Part shown: positions 1 through 5,558 of the stretch, piece after piece
Position numbering within the stretch: the first letter of the stretch is position 1
How the letters are laid out: each line of letters begins with the position of its first letter
From: Pseudomonadota bacterium
GTDB taxonomy: Bacteria > Desulfobacterota > JADFVX01
DNA: 5,558 nt
NCBI GenBank assembly: GCA_015222555.1
Contig: JADFVM010000033.1
Coordinates: forward strand, 1 to 5,558
Reading direction: 5' to 3'
Program-made: the position numbers and the translations under genes
The notes under the pieces: generated by a model
Databases searched by the model: none
Told to the model about the DNA's origin: nothing
Seen by the model: the letters and a program-made list of their open reading frames with translations, nothing else

Positions 1-1
1 A

Positions 2-262
2 CGGTTTGAGCATAAAGAAGAAATTCTTTTACACAGGGTAAACGGCTATCTTACTGCTTCTATGTATGTTGTGCTGGCTTCCGTGTCTATGTGGAAAAGT
101 TTTAATGTTTATTTTCTACTCCTCTGGCTCCTGGGACTCATCATTCATCTTCTTAAAATTCTTCTCGCCAGAAAAGGTCTGGCCGTAAGATACGGCGGCT
201 ACTTTGGGGGCATGCTCATCATTACCTGGATAGTTGTTATCTTTACCCATCTGCCTTCATAG
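2..262 (+). CDS. C-terminal end of a multi-spanning membrane protein (5' partial)
   Basis: The frame is open from the first full codon at position 2 to the TAG at 260-262, giving 86 residues with no start or stop upstream. The first ATG in frame (position 62) has no Shine-Dalgarno-like sequence before it, and the residues ahead of it (charged, with HKEE, then HRVNGY) read naturally into the rest. I therefore treat this as the tail of a longer gene, not a small complete one. Up to three hydrophobic segments are visible, at about residues 17-31, 34-52 and 65-82, with a basic loop between the last two (ARKG, then RYGG). The protein ends four residues after the last segment (THLPS). It is probably an inner-membrane protein. 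I do not recognise the family and assign no function. The gene converges on the deacetylase gene with 43 bp between stop codons. Confidence 0.65.
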   Translation, partial: RFEHKEEILLHRVNGYLTASMYVVLASVSMWKSFNVYFLLLWLLGLIIHLLKILLARKGLAVRYGGYFGGMLIITWIVVIFTHLPS

Positions 263-277
263 TCCATACCCGGGCTT

Positions 278-306
278 AGGTCAAAAAGCGCCTCTTTTTT
301 TGGCCT
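278..306. terminator. Symmetrical hairpin between two convergent genes, possible bidirectional terminator
   Basis: The arms AGGTC (278-282) and GGCCT (302-306) pair with one G-U wobble. Inside them AAAAAG (283-288) pairs perfectly with CTTTTT (294-299) around the loop CGCCT, leaving a two-base bulge (300-301). The A-run and T-run in the arms give a U-rich 3' arm whichever strand is transcribed. It sits exactly between the two convergent stop codons and touches the deacetylase stop. There is no separate T-tract after a GC-rich stem, so it is not a textbook intrinsic terminator. The call rests on position and symmetry. Confidence 0.45.
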
Positions 307-1343
307 CATAAATCTCTCCAGAATTTAGAATGCAGGTTTTTAGCTTTTTCTATTAAATGAACAATGTTTGAGAGATGGGCCTTTTCTTCCAATGGACTCT
401 TTTTTTCTTCCAGTGCTCTGAGCAGGAGTTCTTTGACGGATTCACTCAAAGCGCTAAGCGAATAGCCGCCCTCCAGAAAAAAGGCGATTTTCCCGTTACA
501 GTTTTGATTTGCTATGTTGATAAGGGCCTGACCCATTTCAGCAAAACCTTCTGCCGTCACTTTCATGCCACCCAGGGGATCATCATAATGAGTATCAAAG
601 CCTGCTGAAACTAGTATGATGTGGGGTGAATATTTTTCCAGGATGGGTAAGAAGAGTTTGTCGAAGGCTTCAATATAACCCTCATCGCCCACGCCGGCTG
701 GAATGGGAAGGTTAACGTTAAAACCCTCTCCTTCTTCTTCCCCTATCTCTTCAAGCTGTCCCGTGCCGGGATAACAGGGGCACTGGTGAATTGACATGTA
801 AAGGACCTCTTTTTCAGCATAAAAAGCGTGTTGAGTCCCGTTGCCGTGGTGAAGGTCCCAGTCGAGAATTGCAATTTTATTGAGGCTATGTTTTTTGATG
901 AGGTGGCGTGCGGCAACGGCGATGTTGTTGAAAAGGCAGAAGCCCATTCCCCTGTCCCTTTCTGCATGGTGGCCAGGTGGGCGGACAAAGGCGAAGCCTC
1001 TTGATATTTTTCCCGCCATGATGTCATCGACCACGTTAAGACACCCACCCACCGCCAACCGTGCTACATCGTATGATTTTTCCGAAAGTATGGTGTCGGC
1101 ATCGAGGTAGCCGGCGCCCATATTTTTCAACTGTTGGATATAGGATGTGGTGTGGTTAAGGGCGATCTCTTCTTCGCTTGCATATCTTGCTGCTATGGAG
1201 GCGGTTCGCTCATGAATCTTTTCAGATTGGAGCATCTCGTAAATGACCTTCAGCCTTTGCGGTGTTTCAACATGGGGACCCGTTTCATGATCCAGGTATC
1301 TTCCATCTGCCAGGATGCCGCATTTCGATGATATCCCCCCCAT
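306..1343 (-). CDS. Histone-deacetylase-family protein (class II-like zinc deacetylase)
   Basis: Predicted cytoplasmic Zn-dependent amidohydrolase of the arginase/deacetylase fold, which removes acetyl or other acyl groups from lysine or small amines. The true substrate cannot be read from sequence. Using the ATG start (345 residues, normal for the family), the full active site is present: PPGHHA with the His pair at 125-126, DWDLHHGNGTQ with D161 and zinc ligands D163 and H165, SAGFD with zinc ligand D250, and EGGYS with transition-state Tyr294. The N-terminal DHETGPHVETPQRL block is also typical of the family. The DPLGG motif after the third zinc ligand has Leu257 where HDAC10-type polyamine deacetylases have Glu, so the active site looks more like HDAC6-type lysine deacetylases. 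The C-terminus is an amphipathic helical tail. Start choice: an in-frame TTG at 1370 would add nine residues but has its purine-rich stretch directly against it. The ATG at 1343 has AGTGGAG eight bases upstream, and the family homology begins soon after it. AcuC-like and acetylpolyamine amidohydrolase annotations are the main alternatives. Confidence 0.94.
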   Translation of the reverse strand: MGGISSKCGILADGRYLDHETGPHVETPQRLKVIYEMLQSEKIHERTASIAARYASEEEIALNHTTSYIQQLKNMGAGYLDADTILSEKSYDVARLAVGGCLNVVDDIMAGKISRGFAFVRPPGHHAERDRGMGFCLFNNIAVAARHLIKKHSLNKIAILDWDLHHGNGTQHAFYAEKEVLYMSIHQCPCYPGTGQLEEIGEEEGEGFNVNLPIPAGVGDEGYIEAFDKLFLPILEKYSPHIILVSAGFDTHYDDPLGGMKVTAEGFAEMGQALINIANQNCNGKIAFFLEGGYSLSALSESVKELLLRALEEKKSPLEEKAHLSNIVHLIEKAKNLHSKFWRDL

Positions 1344-1351
1344 AATTGAAG

Positions 1352-1358
1352 CTCCACT
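1352..1358 (-). promoter_or_regulatory. Ribosome binding site that decides the deacetylase start
   Basis: On the minus strand AGTGGAG ends eight bases before the ATG at 1343. It supports that ATG over the TTG at 1370, whose nearest purine run (AAAGG) is immediately adjacent and so badly spaced. Confidence 0.6.
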
Positions 1359-1428
1359 TAATTTATTCAACCTTTAGCAAGCCCGTCCTTTGGTCGTGAC
1401 CAGAGCCAACAGGCTATACCATAATAAC

Positions 1429-1493
1429 CTTACTTTTCTTTGCCGGCCTTTATACCCGTAGTGGTGAAAGAAAAGTAAGCAAAAGAAAGGCCG
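1429..1493. repeat. Interlocked inverted repeats
   Basis: CTTACTTTTCTTT (1429-1441) is perfectly complementary to AAAGAAAAGTAAG (1467-1479), a 13-bp stem with a 25-base loop. A second pair, CGGCCTTT (1444-1451) with AAAGGCCG (1486-1493), crosses the first: the order is A, B, A', B'. As RNA this is a pseudoknot topology or two alternative hairpins. Similar purine-rich AAAGAAAAGTAAGC-type stretches are, as far as I recall, common in extragenic repeats of proteobacteria, so this may be one copy of a dispersed family. There is no T-run directly after the stem, so it is not a simple terminator. Confidence 0.6.
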
Positions 1494-1582
1494 CCCAGCC
1501 CGGATAAACCGGATAAGTGCCTTCACGAAATAATTCCCCCCCCAAAAAGCACAGAAAATTATTTCTAAGTTACTAAAATTTG

Positions 1583-1657
1583 GCCTTCGGCTTCCCTCAC
1601 TCCCGCAGTTGCCTTCGGCGGAGACAAAAACTCGCTTCGCTCAGACAGTTTGTCCCC
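1583..1657. repeat. Cluster of small TTC-loop palindromes and a long imperfect hairpin
   Basis: GCCTTCGGC occurs at 1583-1591 and again at 1611-1619, and the shorter GCTTCGC at 1634-1640; each can form a mini-hairpin with a TTC loop. Around the last one, GGAGACAAA (1620-1628) pairs with TTTGTCCCC (1649-1657) at eight of nine positions, which makes a larger hairpin. The composition and regular spacing are unlike the neighbouring coding sequence. It resembles extragenic palindromic repeats found in many bacterial genomes; copy number cannot be judged from this window. Confidence 0.5.
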
Positions 1658-1708
1658 TTATTCCTCAGTCAACTGCTCCGATCGGCTGCATTGAACGGGA
1701 AAATGACA

Positions 1709-1723
1709 AGCCCTTTCAGGGCT
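1709..1723. repeat. Short perfect hairpin
   Basis: AGCCCT (1709-1714) and AGGGCT (1718-1723) form a 6-bp stem around the loop TTC. The loop matches the TTC of the upstream mini-palindromes, so it may belong to the same repeat mosaic. There is no following T-run to make it a terminator. Confidence 0.4.
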
Positions 1724-1810
1724 CTTCAAAGCCACGTCCTTCCCTCATAGCTTCCTTACTTAAATTGTATCTGGGAATAATATTTTGTCAAGATGAGTTG
1801 AAGATCGTCC

Positions 1811-1839
1811 TTGAAGGCAAGGTGTAATAGCTATATAAT
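1811..1839 (+). promoter_or_regulatory. Sigma70-type promoter of ychF
   Basis: A -35 box TTGAAG (1811-1816) and a perfect -10 box TATAAT (1834-1839) are separated by 17 bp, the optimal spacing. Transcription would start near 1846 and leave a leader of about 24 nt that contains the ribosome binding site. The position directly before the gene and the perfect -10 make this the best promoter in the window. Confidence 0.7.
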
Positions 1840-1854
1840 GATGAAAAATTTTTC

Positions 1855-1860
1855 AGGAGA
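1855..1860 (+). promoter_or_regulatory. ychF ribosome binding site
   Basis: AGGAGA ends nine bases before the ATG at 1870, a good spacing that fixes the start. Confidence 0.75.
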
Positions 1861-1869
1861 AATAATTAG

Positions 1870-2964
1870 ATGGGTTTTAAATGCGGGATCGTGGGACTTC
1901 CGAATGTCGGCAAGTCAACTATTTTTAATGCAATAACTTCAGCGGGGGCCCATGCGGCCAACTTCCCCTTTTGTACCATTGAGCCCAATGTGGGTATCGT
2001 CCAGGTTCCCGATAAAAGACTGGATGCTTTAAGTGAAATTGTTAAGCCGGAACGGGTTGTGCCTACCTCAATGGAGTTTGTTGATATTGCCGGTCTTGTT
2101 AAAGGGGCGAGCCAGGGGGAGGGGCTGGGCAATAAGTTTCTCGGACATATCAGGCAGGTCGATGCCATTGCCCATATTGTAAGGTGCTTTGAAGATGATA
2201 ACGTAACCCATGTGTCGGGCTCTGTGGAGCCTGAAAGGGACATAGAGATTATTGACACAGAACTGATGCTTGCCGATATGGAGGCGGTAGAAAAAAGGTT
2301 GCTGAAAGTCCAGAAGCTGGCTAAATCGGGTGACAAGGAGGCTGCAAAGGTTCTGGCCGTGCTTGAAAAAGTCAAGGCCAATCTGGATTCCGGATCGCCT
2401 GTAAGAAAGCTTTCCCTGGACGATAATGACCTGGAGACAATTTCTGACCTTTTTCTGTTGACTGTCAAGCCGGTTTTGTATGTAGCCAATGTGGGAGAAG
2501 AGGATTTGACAACAGGTAATTCCTTTGTCGACAAGGTCCGGAAGATCGCTGCATCAGAAGGTGCTGAGATGATTATAATGAGTGGTAATATCGAGTCGGA
2601 AATCTCTGAACTGGAGCCGGAAGAAAAGGAGGAATTTCTTAAAGACCTGGGTCTAGACGAGTCGGGGCTGGACAAGATGATTCATGCAGGCTACAAACTT
2701 CTTTCTCTGGATACTTACTTTACAGCAGGTGTAAAGGAGGTGAGAGCCTGGACGGTGAAAAAGGATTCAAAGGCGCCTCAGGCGGCCGGTGTCATTCATA
2801 CAGACTTTGAAAGGGGCTTTATTAAAGCGGAAGTTGTCTCCTATGAGGATTTTATTAATTCTGGCGGTGAGCAGGGGGCCAAGGGAAAGGGGCTGCTCAG
2901 GATTGAAGGTAAAGAGTATGTTGTAAAGGATGGCGATGTGATGCATTTTCGTTTTAATGTTTGA
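1870..2964 (+). CDS. ychF: YchF, Obg-like (OLA1-type) ribosome-associated ATPase
   Basis: A cytoplasmic P-loop NTPase of the TRAFAC class, Obg family, that binds ribosomes and prefers ATP over GTP. In E. coli it is linked to translation of leaderless messages and to the oxidative stress response. It has 364 residues, matching the family's usual ~363. Motifs in order: P-loop GLPNVGKST at 9-17; switch II DIAGLVKGASQGEGLG at 72-87; NVGE at 207-210 in place of the GTPase NKxD, the family signature explaining ATP preference; G5-like SGN at 238-240; and a C-terminal TGS domain at about 281-364 beginning near LDTYFTAGVKEVRAWT. His114, proposed to act in hydrolysis in place of the missing catalytic Gln, and Cys35, discussed in redox control of the E. 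coli protein, fall at the same numbers as in E. coli. The 143-170 stretch is the helical insert. The gene has its own promoter and no close neighbour on its strand. No odd residues or breaks are seen. Confidence 0.98.
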   Translation: MGFKCGIVGLPNVGKSTIFNAITSAGAHAANFPFCTIEPNVGIVQVPDKRLDALSEIVKPERVVPTSMEFVDIAGLVKGASQGEGLGNKFLGHIRQVDAIAHIVRCFEDDNVTHVSGSVEPERDIEIIDTELMLADMEAVEKRLLKVQKLAKSGDKEAAKVLAVLEKVKANLDSGSPVRKLSLDDNDLETISDLFLLTVKPVLYVANVGEEDLTTGNSFVDKVRKIAASEGAEMIIMSGNIESEISELEPEEKEEFLKDLGLDESGLDKMIHAGYKLLSLDTYFTAGVKEVRAWTVKKDSKAPQAAGVIHTDFERGFIKAEVVSYEDFINSGGEQGAKGKGLLRIEGKEYVVKDGDVMHFRFNV

Positions 2965-3106
2965 TCTTGTATGATAGCCCCTTTTTTCTGTCAAAACAGG
3001 AGCCTTCTTCCTTTCAATTGAAAAATTGGGTTCAGCTCCAAAAAAACTTGATAAAAGTTATAAACTCGGAGTGACTAGTCAGCAAAATCAGAAATGAGAC
3101 TTTTTC

Positions 3107-3189
3107 TAACTTCCCCTAACCCCCTCTTACTCTAAGAGGGGGGATCAAATGCCCCTCCCCTTAAGGTAAGGGGAGGATGGGAGGGGTTA
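3107..3189. repeat. Palindromic element with two perfect 10-bp hairpins inside an outer stem
   Basis: Hairpin one: CCCCCTCTTA (3120-3129) pairs perfectly with TAAGAGGGGG (3133-3142) around loop CTC. Hairpin two: CCTCCCCTTA (3154-3163) pairs perfectly with TAAGGGGAGG (3167-3176) around loop AGG. The flanks TAACTTCCCC (3107-3116) and GGAGGGGTTA (3180-3189) pair at nine of ten positions, counting two G-U pairs, and enclose both hairpins in a three-way junction. The two hairpins resemble each other in both sequence and loop size. Strong C-rich/G-rich asymmetry and the compact three-stem layout fit a REP- or MITE-like extragenic element; a structured leader RNA is the less likely alternative. No T-run follows. 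Confidence 0.7.
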
Positions 3190-3321
3190 TGGTAACTATG
3201 CAATGTGGAAACATGCTAAACGGTGGCGATTGCTGTAACAGTTTGATATTTATCTAAAGTCAGAAAACTATCTGTTTGGATCATAAGCTTTTATGGACAA
3301 GAGCCAAAAATTTTGTACCAA

Positions 3322-3325
3322 GAGG
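3322..3325 (+). promoter_or_regulatory. Probable ribosome binding site for the TTG start at 3331
   Basis: GAGG, within AGAGGGAAGC, ends five bases before the TTG at 3331. No ATG or GTG is available in this frame between the upstream stop (3244-3246) and the signal peptide, so this site supports the TTG. Confidence 0.45.
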
Positions 3326-3330
3326 GAAGC

Positions 3331-5558
3331 TTGTTAATTAAACAAATAGGTCAGCAGAAGAAGAAATTCCTCAAGTTAATACTTGTCCTTAGTATTTTCT
3401 TTGCTTCAGCATTTCATAACAATCCCGCCTCCGCAGGTGTGATGGATAGCTCCTTCAAATTTTCAACCATTGAAACAGATCATTTTTATCTCCATTATCA
3501 TCAGGGACTGGACAAAATTGCCGGAAAAGCGAGTTTAATTTCCGAGGAGGCGCACAGGGACCTGACGAGTGTCTTTAAATGGGAACCGCTGGAAAAAACT
3601 CACATCGTATTGATTGACAGCTCTGATTTTATCAACGGTTTTGCCACTATCCTTCCTCAAAACATGATCTATATCCAGGTTGTTCCTCCCTCGGAGGAAA
3701 CACCGATAGGCGAATATGATGACTGGTTAAAAATGGTCATCATCCACGAGTATAGTCATATGCTTGCGCTTGATCCGGTAAGAGGTTATTCAAAGGTGAT
3801 GAGGGATATTTTCGGAAGGCCGATCCCGGGCAGTGATCTCTTGTCGGTTCTCATGTTTTTCGCTGCTTCCTCTCCAAATATCTTTCTTCCCCGCTGGTGG
3901 CACGAAGGGATTGCAACGTGGTCTGAAACGGAGCACACGGAGGGCGGGCGTGGCAGGAGCGCTCTCTATGACATGATCTTCAGGATGGCCGTTGAAGAGG
4001 GTAACATCCCTTCAATCGACCAGTTAAACGGTGATATGCCGGATTGGCCGGCCGGCAGAATGCCGTACATTTTCGGTTTAAGACTGCATAAATATATTAT
4101 CGATCAATACGGTGCAGAGGCTGTTGGCAAAATGAATATGAGCCATGCAGGCCGGGCGCCTTACTTCCTCAATGGCGTTCCGAAAAGACTTTTCCAGCGT
4201 AAGCATTATGTCAGACTCTATAAAGAAATGATTGAAGCGCTTATCGAGGAACAGAATAAAAGGATCGAAACATTAAGGTCATCTCCCTTTACAGAAATAC
4301 AGACCTTCGAGCTGGAAGGAGAACTCCTGACCAGTCCAAGGTACTCTCCCGACGGGACAATGATCGCATACAATAAACAGGATCCTCACGGTCATAAGGC
4401 GATTATGCTAATCAATAGTGACGGCACCGGGGAAAGGGAAGTGATTAGAAGACTGCCTTCAGACCAGGGCATTGCCTGGTCACCTGATGGCAGCAGGATT
4501 TATTTCAGCCAGGCTGAATTTAACAAGGGCTTCAATGTATATCAGGACCTTTACTATTATGATCTGAAAAGGGCAAAGCTAAAGAGGCTGACTCAAGGTC
4601 TTAGACTCGGTAATCCTGATATCTCGCCAGACGGGAAAATAGTGGCCGCCATCGCCAGTCATCGGGGCAGTCAGAACGTGGCCATCCTTGCCCTTAATAA
4701 AGATAATAAAGTTTCTGATCGTGAATCCTCAGCGTTGGATGTCATCACCGACCATGAACTTGTACGTGTCTCAAATCCACGATGGTCTCCCGACGGCACA
4801 TCTCTTGTCTATACCATTAAGGAAAACAACGGAACAAGCGGATTATATCTATACGATCTGTCTAAAAGGGAAGAGAAAAGTCTCCTTCATGTAGACCATG
4901 ACATTGCCTATCCTGCCTGGTCCGGCAATGGCGATTATATTATCTACACCTCTGATGAAAGGGGCGTTTATAACCTCTTTGCCTATTCAATAAAAACAGG
5001 AGAAAGTTCCCAGGTGACGCACGTTCTGGGTGGTGCCTTTCAGCCTCATCTGTCTCCCCGTGGAGATAAAATCGTTTTCTCCAGCTATAATTCAAAGGGT
5101 TCAAAAATTGCGGTAACAGACTTTCGTCCTGAAAGTTTTATGGCAGAGGCCGGTCCCATCATCACACCTTACTGGAATAACAGCGGGGATGAAAATAAAG
5201 GTGAGCACGAAGTTTCTCCTATGGAGGAGAAGGAAGAAAGAAAAAGTGACATTGTGAATGGGAATGAAAGTGACATCTCCCGATCAAAACCCTATTCAGC
5301 GCTTAAAACGCTAAAGCCGAGGTTCTGGCTACCCACCTTGTTTGGAGACCATGATGGAGCTGTTACCGGTGCCATGACTGCCGGCCAGGATGTGCTGGGA
5401 TACAATACTTATCTTCTTGAAGTTGATTATGGCATAAGCAGTAAGGAAAGCTATTATAATGCAGCCTATGTGAACAACTATGCCTACCCCACATTTATCC
5501 TGCAGGCTTATTCAAGGCCGCTGCTCTATTCAGACTTTTTTGAAAAAGGTGACTTTTA
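3331..5558 (+). CDS. Exported zinc metallopeptidase with TolB/PD40-like propeller and probable outer-membrane barrel (3' partial)
   Basis: The frame stays open to the window edge (742 full codons), so the C-terminus is missing. The TTG start gives a classical signal peptide: a Lys-rich N-region (KKK at 10-12), a hydrophobic core at about 13-28 and a cleavage site after A33-S34-A35. Residues about 40-290 hold a gluzincin-like peptidase domain: HEYSH at 139-143 supplies two zinc-ligand His and catalytic Glu140, and E192 in WWHEGIATWSE (189-199) is the likely third ligand. Six propeller repeats follow, each with an SPDG-like turn, at about 339, 384, 432, 486, 531 and 575; these resemble the PD40/TolB beta-propeller. 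A polar, acidic linker covers about 617-650. From about 660 the style changes to alternating aromatic and small residues (FWLPTLFGDHDGAVTG, then repeated Tyr-rich strands), as at the start of an outer-membrane beta-barrel. Known proteins with this order occur in Gram-negatives, and their role is largely unsettled. I infer a periplasmic peptidase and propeller anchored by its own barrel. The substrate is unknown and the barrel call is tentative because it is cut off. Confidence 0.82.
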   Translation, partial: MLIKQIGQQKKKFLKLILVLSIFFASAFHNNPASAGVMDSSFKFSTIETDHFYLHYHQGLDKIAGKASLISEEAHRDLTSVFKWEPLEKTHIVLIDSSDFINGFATILPQNMIYIQVVPPSEETPIGEYDDWLKMVIIHEYSHMLALDPVRGYSKVMRDIFGRPIPGSDLLSVLMFFAASSPNIFLPRWWHEGIATWSETEHTEGGRGRSALYDMIFRMAVEEGNIPSIDQLNGDMPDWPAGRMPYIFGLRLHKYIIDQYGAEAVGKMNMSHAGRAPYFLNGVPKRLFQRKHYVRLYKEMIEALIEEQNKRIETLRSSPFTEIQTFELEGELLTSPRYSPDGTMIAYNKQDPHGHKAIMLINSDGTGEREVIRRLPSDQGIAWSPDGSRIYFSQAEFNKGFNVYQDLYYYDLKRAKLKRLTQGLRLGNPDISPDGKIVAAIASHRGSQNVAILALNKDNKVSDRESSALDVITDHELVRVSNPRWSPDGTSLVYTIKENNGTSGLYLYDLSKREEKSLLHVDHDIAYPAWSGNGDYIIYTSDERGVYNLFAYSIKTGESSQVTHVLGGAFQPHLSPRGDKIVFSSYNSKGSKIAVTDFRPESFMAEAGPIITPYWNNSGDENKGEHEVSPMEEKEERKSDIVNGNESDISRSKPYSALKTLKPRFWLPTLFGDHDGAVTGAMTAGQDVLGYNTYLLEVDYGISSKESYYNAAYVNNYAYPTFILQAYSRPLLYSDFFEKGDF

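Larger units (their letters stand above)
1344..1869. other. Divergent, repeat-rich non-coding spacer between the deacetylase gene and ychF
   Basis: No convincing gene lies here. The deacetylase 5' leader occupies the left end and the ychF promoter and leader the right end (1811-1869). The middle (about 1429-1726) is a series of inverted and direct repeats listed separately. A 5-2-5 dyad TGGTC-GT-GACCA lies at 1391-1402, roughly 50 bp before the deacetylase start, and could be an operator, but it is short. A 9-base tandem pair containing CCGGATAA lies at 1500-1516. A run of nine C's lies at 1535-1543. I could not find a convincing sigma70 promoter for the deacetylase: TATTAT on the minus strand at 1426-1421 has no matching -35 box. 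Confidence 0.6.
2965..3330. other. Non-coding spacer between ychF and the envelope peptidase gene
   Basis: No gene is supported here. The first part has a 12-bp palindrome TTTCAATTGAAA (3012-3023) but no GC-rich stem plus T-run that would terminate ychF transcripts. The centre holds the palindromic element at 3107-3189. The last 140 bp form the leader of the downstream gene. The only promoter-like match there, TTGCTG (3230-3235) with 17 bp to TCTAAA (3253-3258), is weak at 7 of 12 positions, so I do not list it separately. Confidence 0.55.

Noticed and set aside
743..1048. Minus-strand frame of 101 codons overlapping the deacetylase gene
   Set aside because: It is an out-of-frame shadow inside the deacetylase coding region, where the HDAC motifs are intact in the other frame.
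1421..1449. Possible minus-strand promoter for the deacetylase (TATTAT)
   Set aside because: The hexamer at 17-18 bp upstream does not resemble a -35 box, so support is too weak to annotate.
1429..1726. CRISPR-like array
   Set aside because: The repeated motifs are only 7-13 bp, irregularly spaced and mostly palindromes, with no constant 24-37 bp repeat alternating with unique spacers and no cas gene.
1609..1827. A 72-codon plus-strand open frame starting at TTG
   Set aside because: It runs through the palindromic repeats and over the ychF -35 box, has no ribosome binding site and shows no family resemblance.
1866..2675. A 269-codon open frame on the minus strand inside ychF
   Set aside because: It is antisense to a clear, fully conserved YchF gene. 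Its product is Ser/Leu-rich low-complexity sequence typical of an antisense shadow, and it has no recognisable domain.
3012..3023. TTTCAATTGAAA palindrome after ychF as a terminator or operator
   Set aside because: It is AT-rich, has no loop and no GC-rich stem, and such 12-bp AT palindromes arise readily by chance.
3189..3257. A 22-codon ORF starting ATG after GGGAGGGG
   Set aside because: The purine run is the 3' arm of the palindromic element, not a dedicated ribosome binding site, and lies too close to the ATG. The peptide has no recognisable feature.
4688..4894. Plus-strand frame of 68 codons inside the envelope peptidase gene
   Set aside because: It overlaps the propeller region in another frame; the SPDG repeats belong to the long frame, so this is a shadow.

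Overview
The window is an ordinary-looking stretch of a Gram-negative chromosome of moderate GC content. It carries two widely conserved soluble enzymes and the 5' part of a large predicted cell-envelope protein. A cleavable signal peptide followed by a peptidase, a beta-propeller and the likely start of an outer-membrane barrel implies a diderm cell. The combination of a class II-type bacterial deacetylase with a peptidase/propeller/barrel protein suggests a deltaproteobacterium-like (Desulfobacterota) or related lineage; this is a guess from protein style, not a demonstrated assignment.

Layout. Positions 2-262 (+) are the C-terminal end of a multi-spanning membrane protein that begins outside the window. 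It converges on a histone-deacetylase-family gene (306-1343, -); a symmetrical hairpin at 278-306 lies between the two stop codons. Next is a divergent non-coding stretch of about 525 bp (1344-1869) that is full of inverted and direct repeats and ends in a good sigma70-type promoter. That promoter drives ychF (1870-2964, +), the universally conserved Obg-like ATPase. A second non-coding stretch (2965-3330) holds an 83-nt palindromic element that can fold as two perfect 10-bp hairpins closed by an outer stem. The last gene (3331 to the window end, +) starts at a TTG codon and has no stop in the window. It encodes an exported protein with a zinc-peptidase domain (HEYSH plus WWHEGIA), six TolB/PD40-like propeller repeats, a charged linker and the first strands of a probable outer-membrane beta-barrel.

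How the genes relate. Nothing suggests one pathway: the genes lie in different orientations, are separated by repeat-rich spacers and have unrelated roles. The deacetylase and YchF are cytoplasmic; the last protein acts in the periplasm or outer membrane. The items most worth a second look are the multi-domain envelope peptidase and the two repeat-type intergenic elements. No CRISPR array, tRNA, rRNA, transposase or phage gene is visible.
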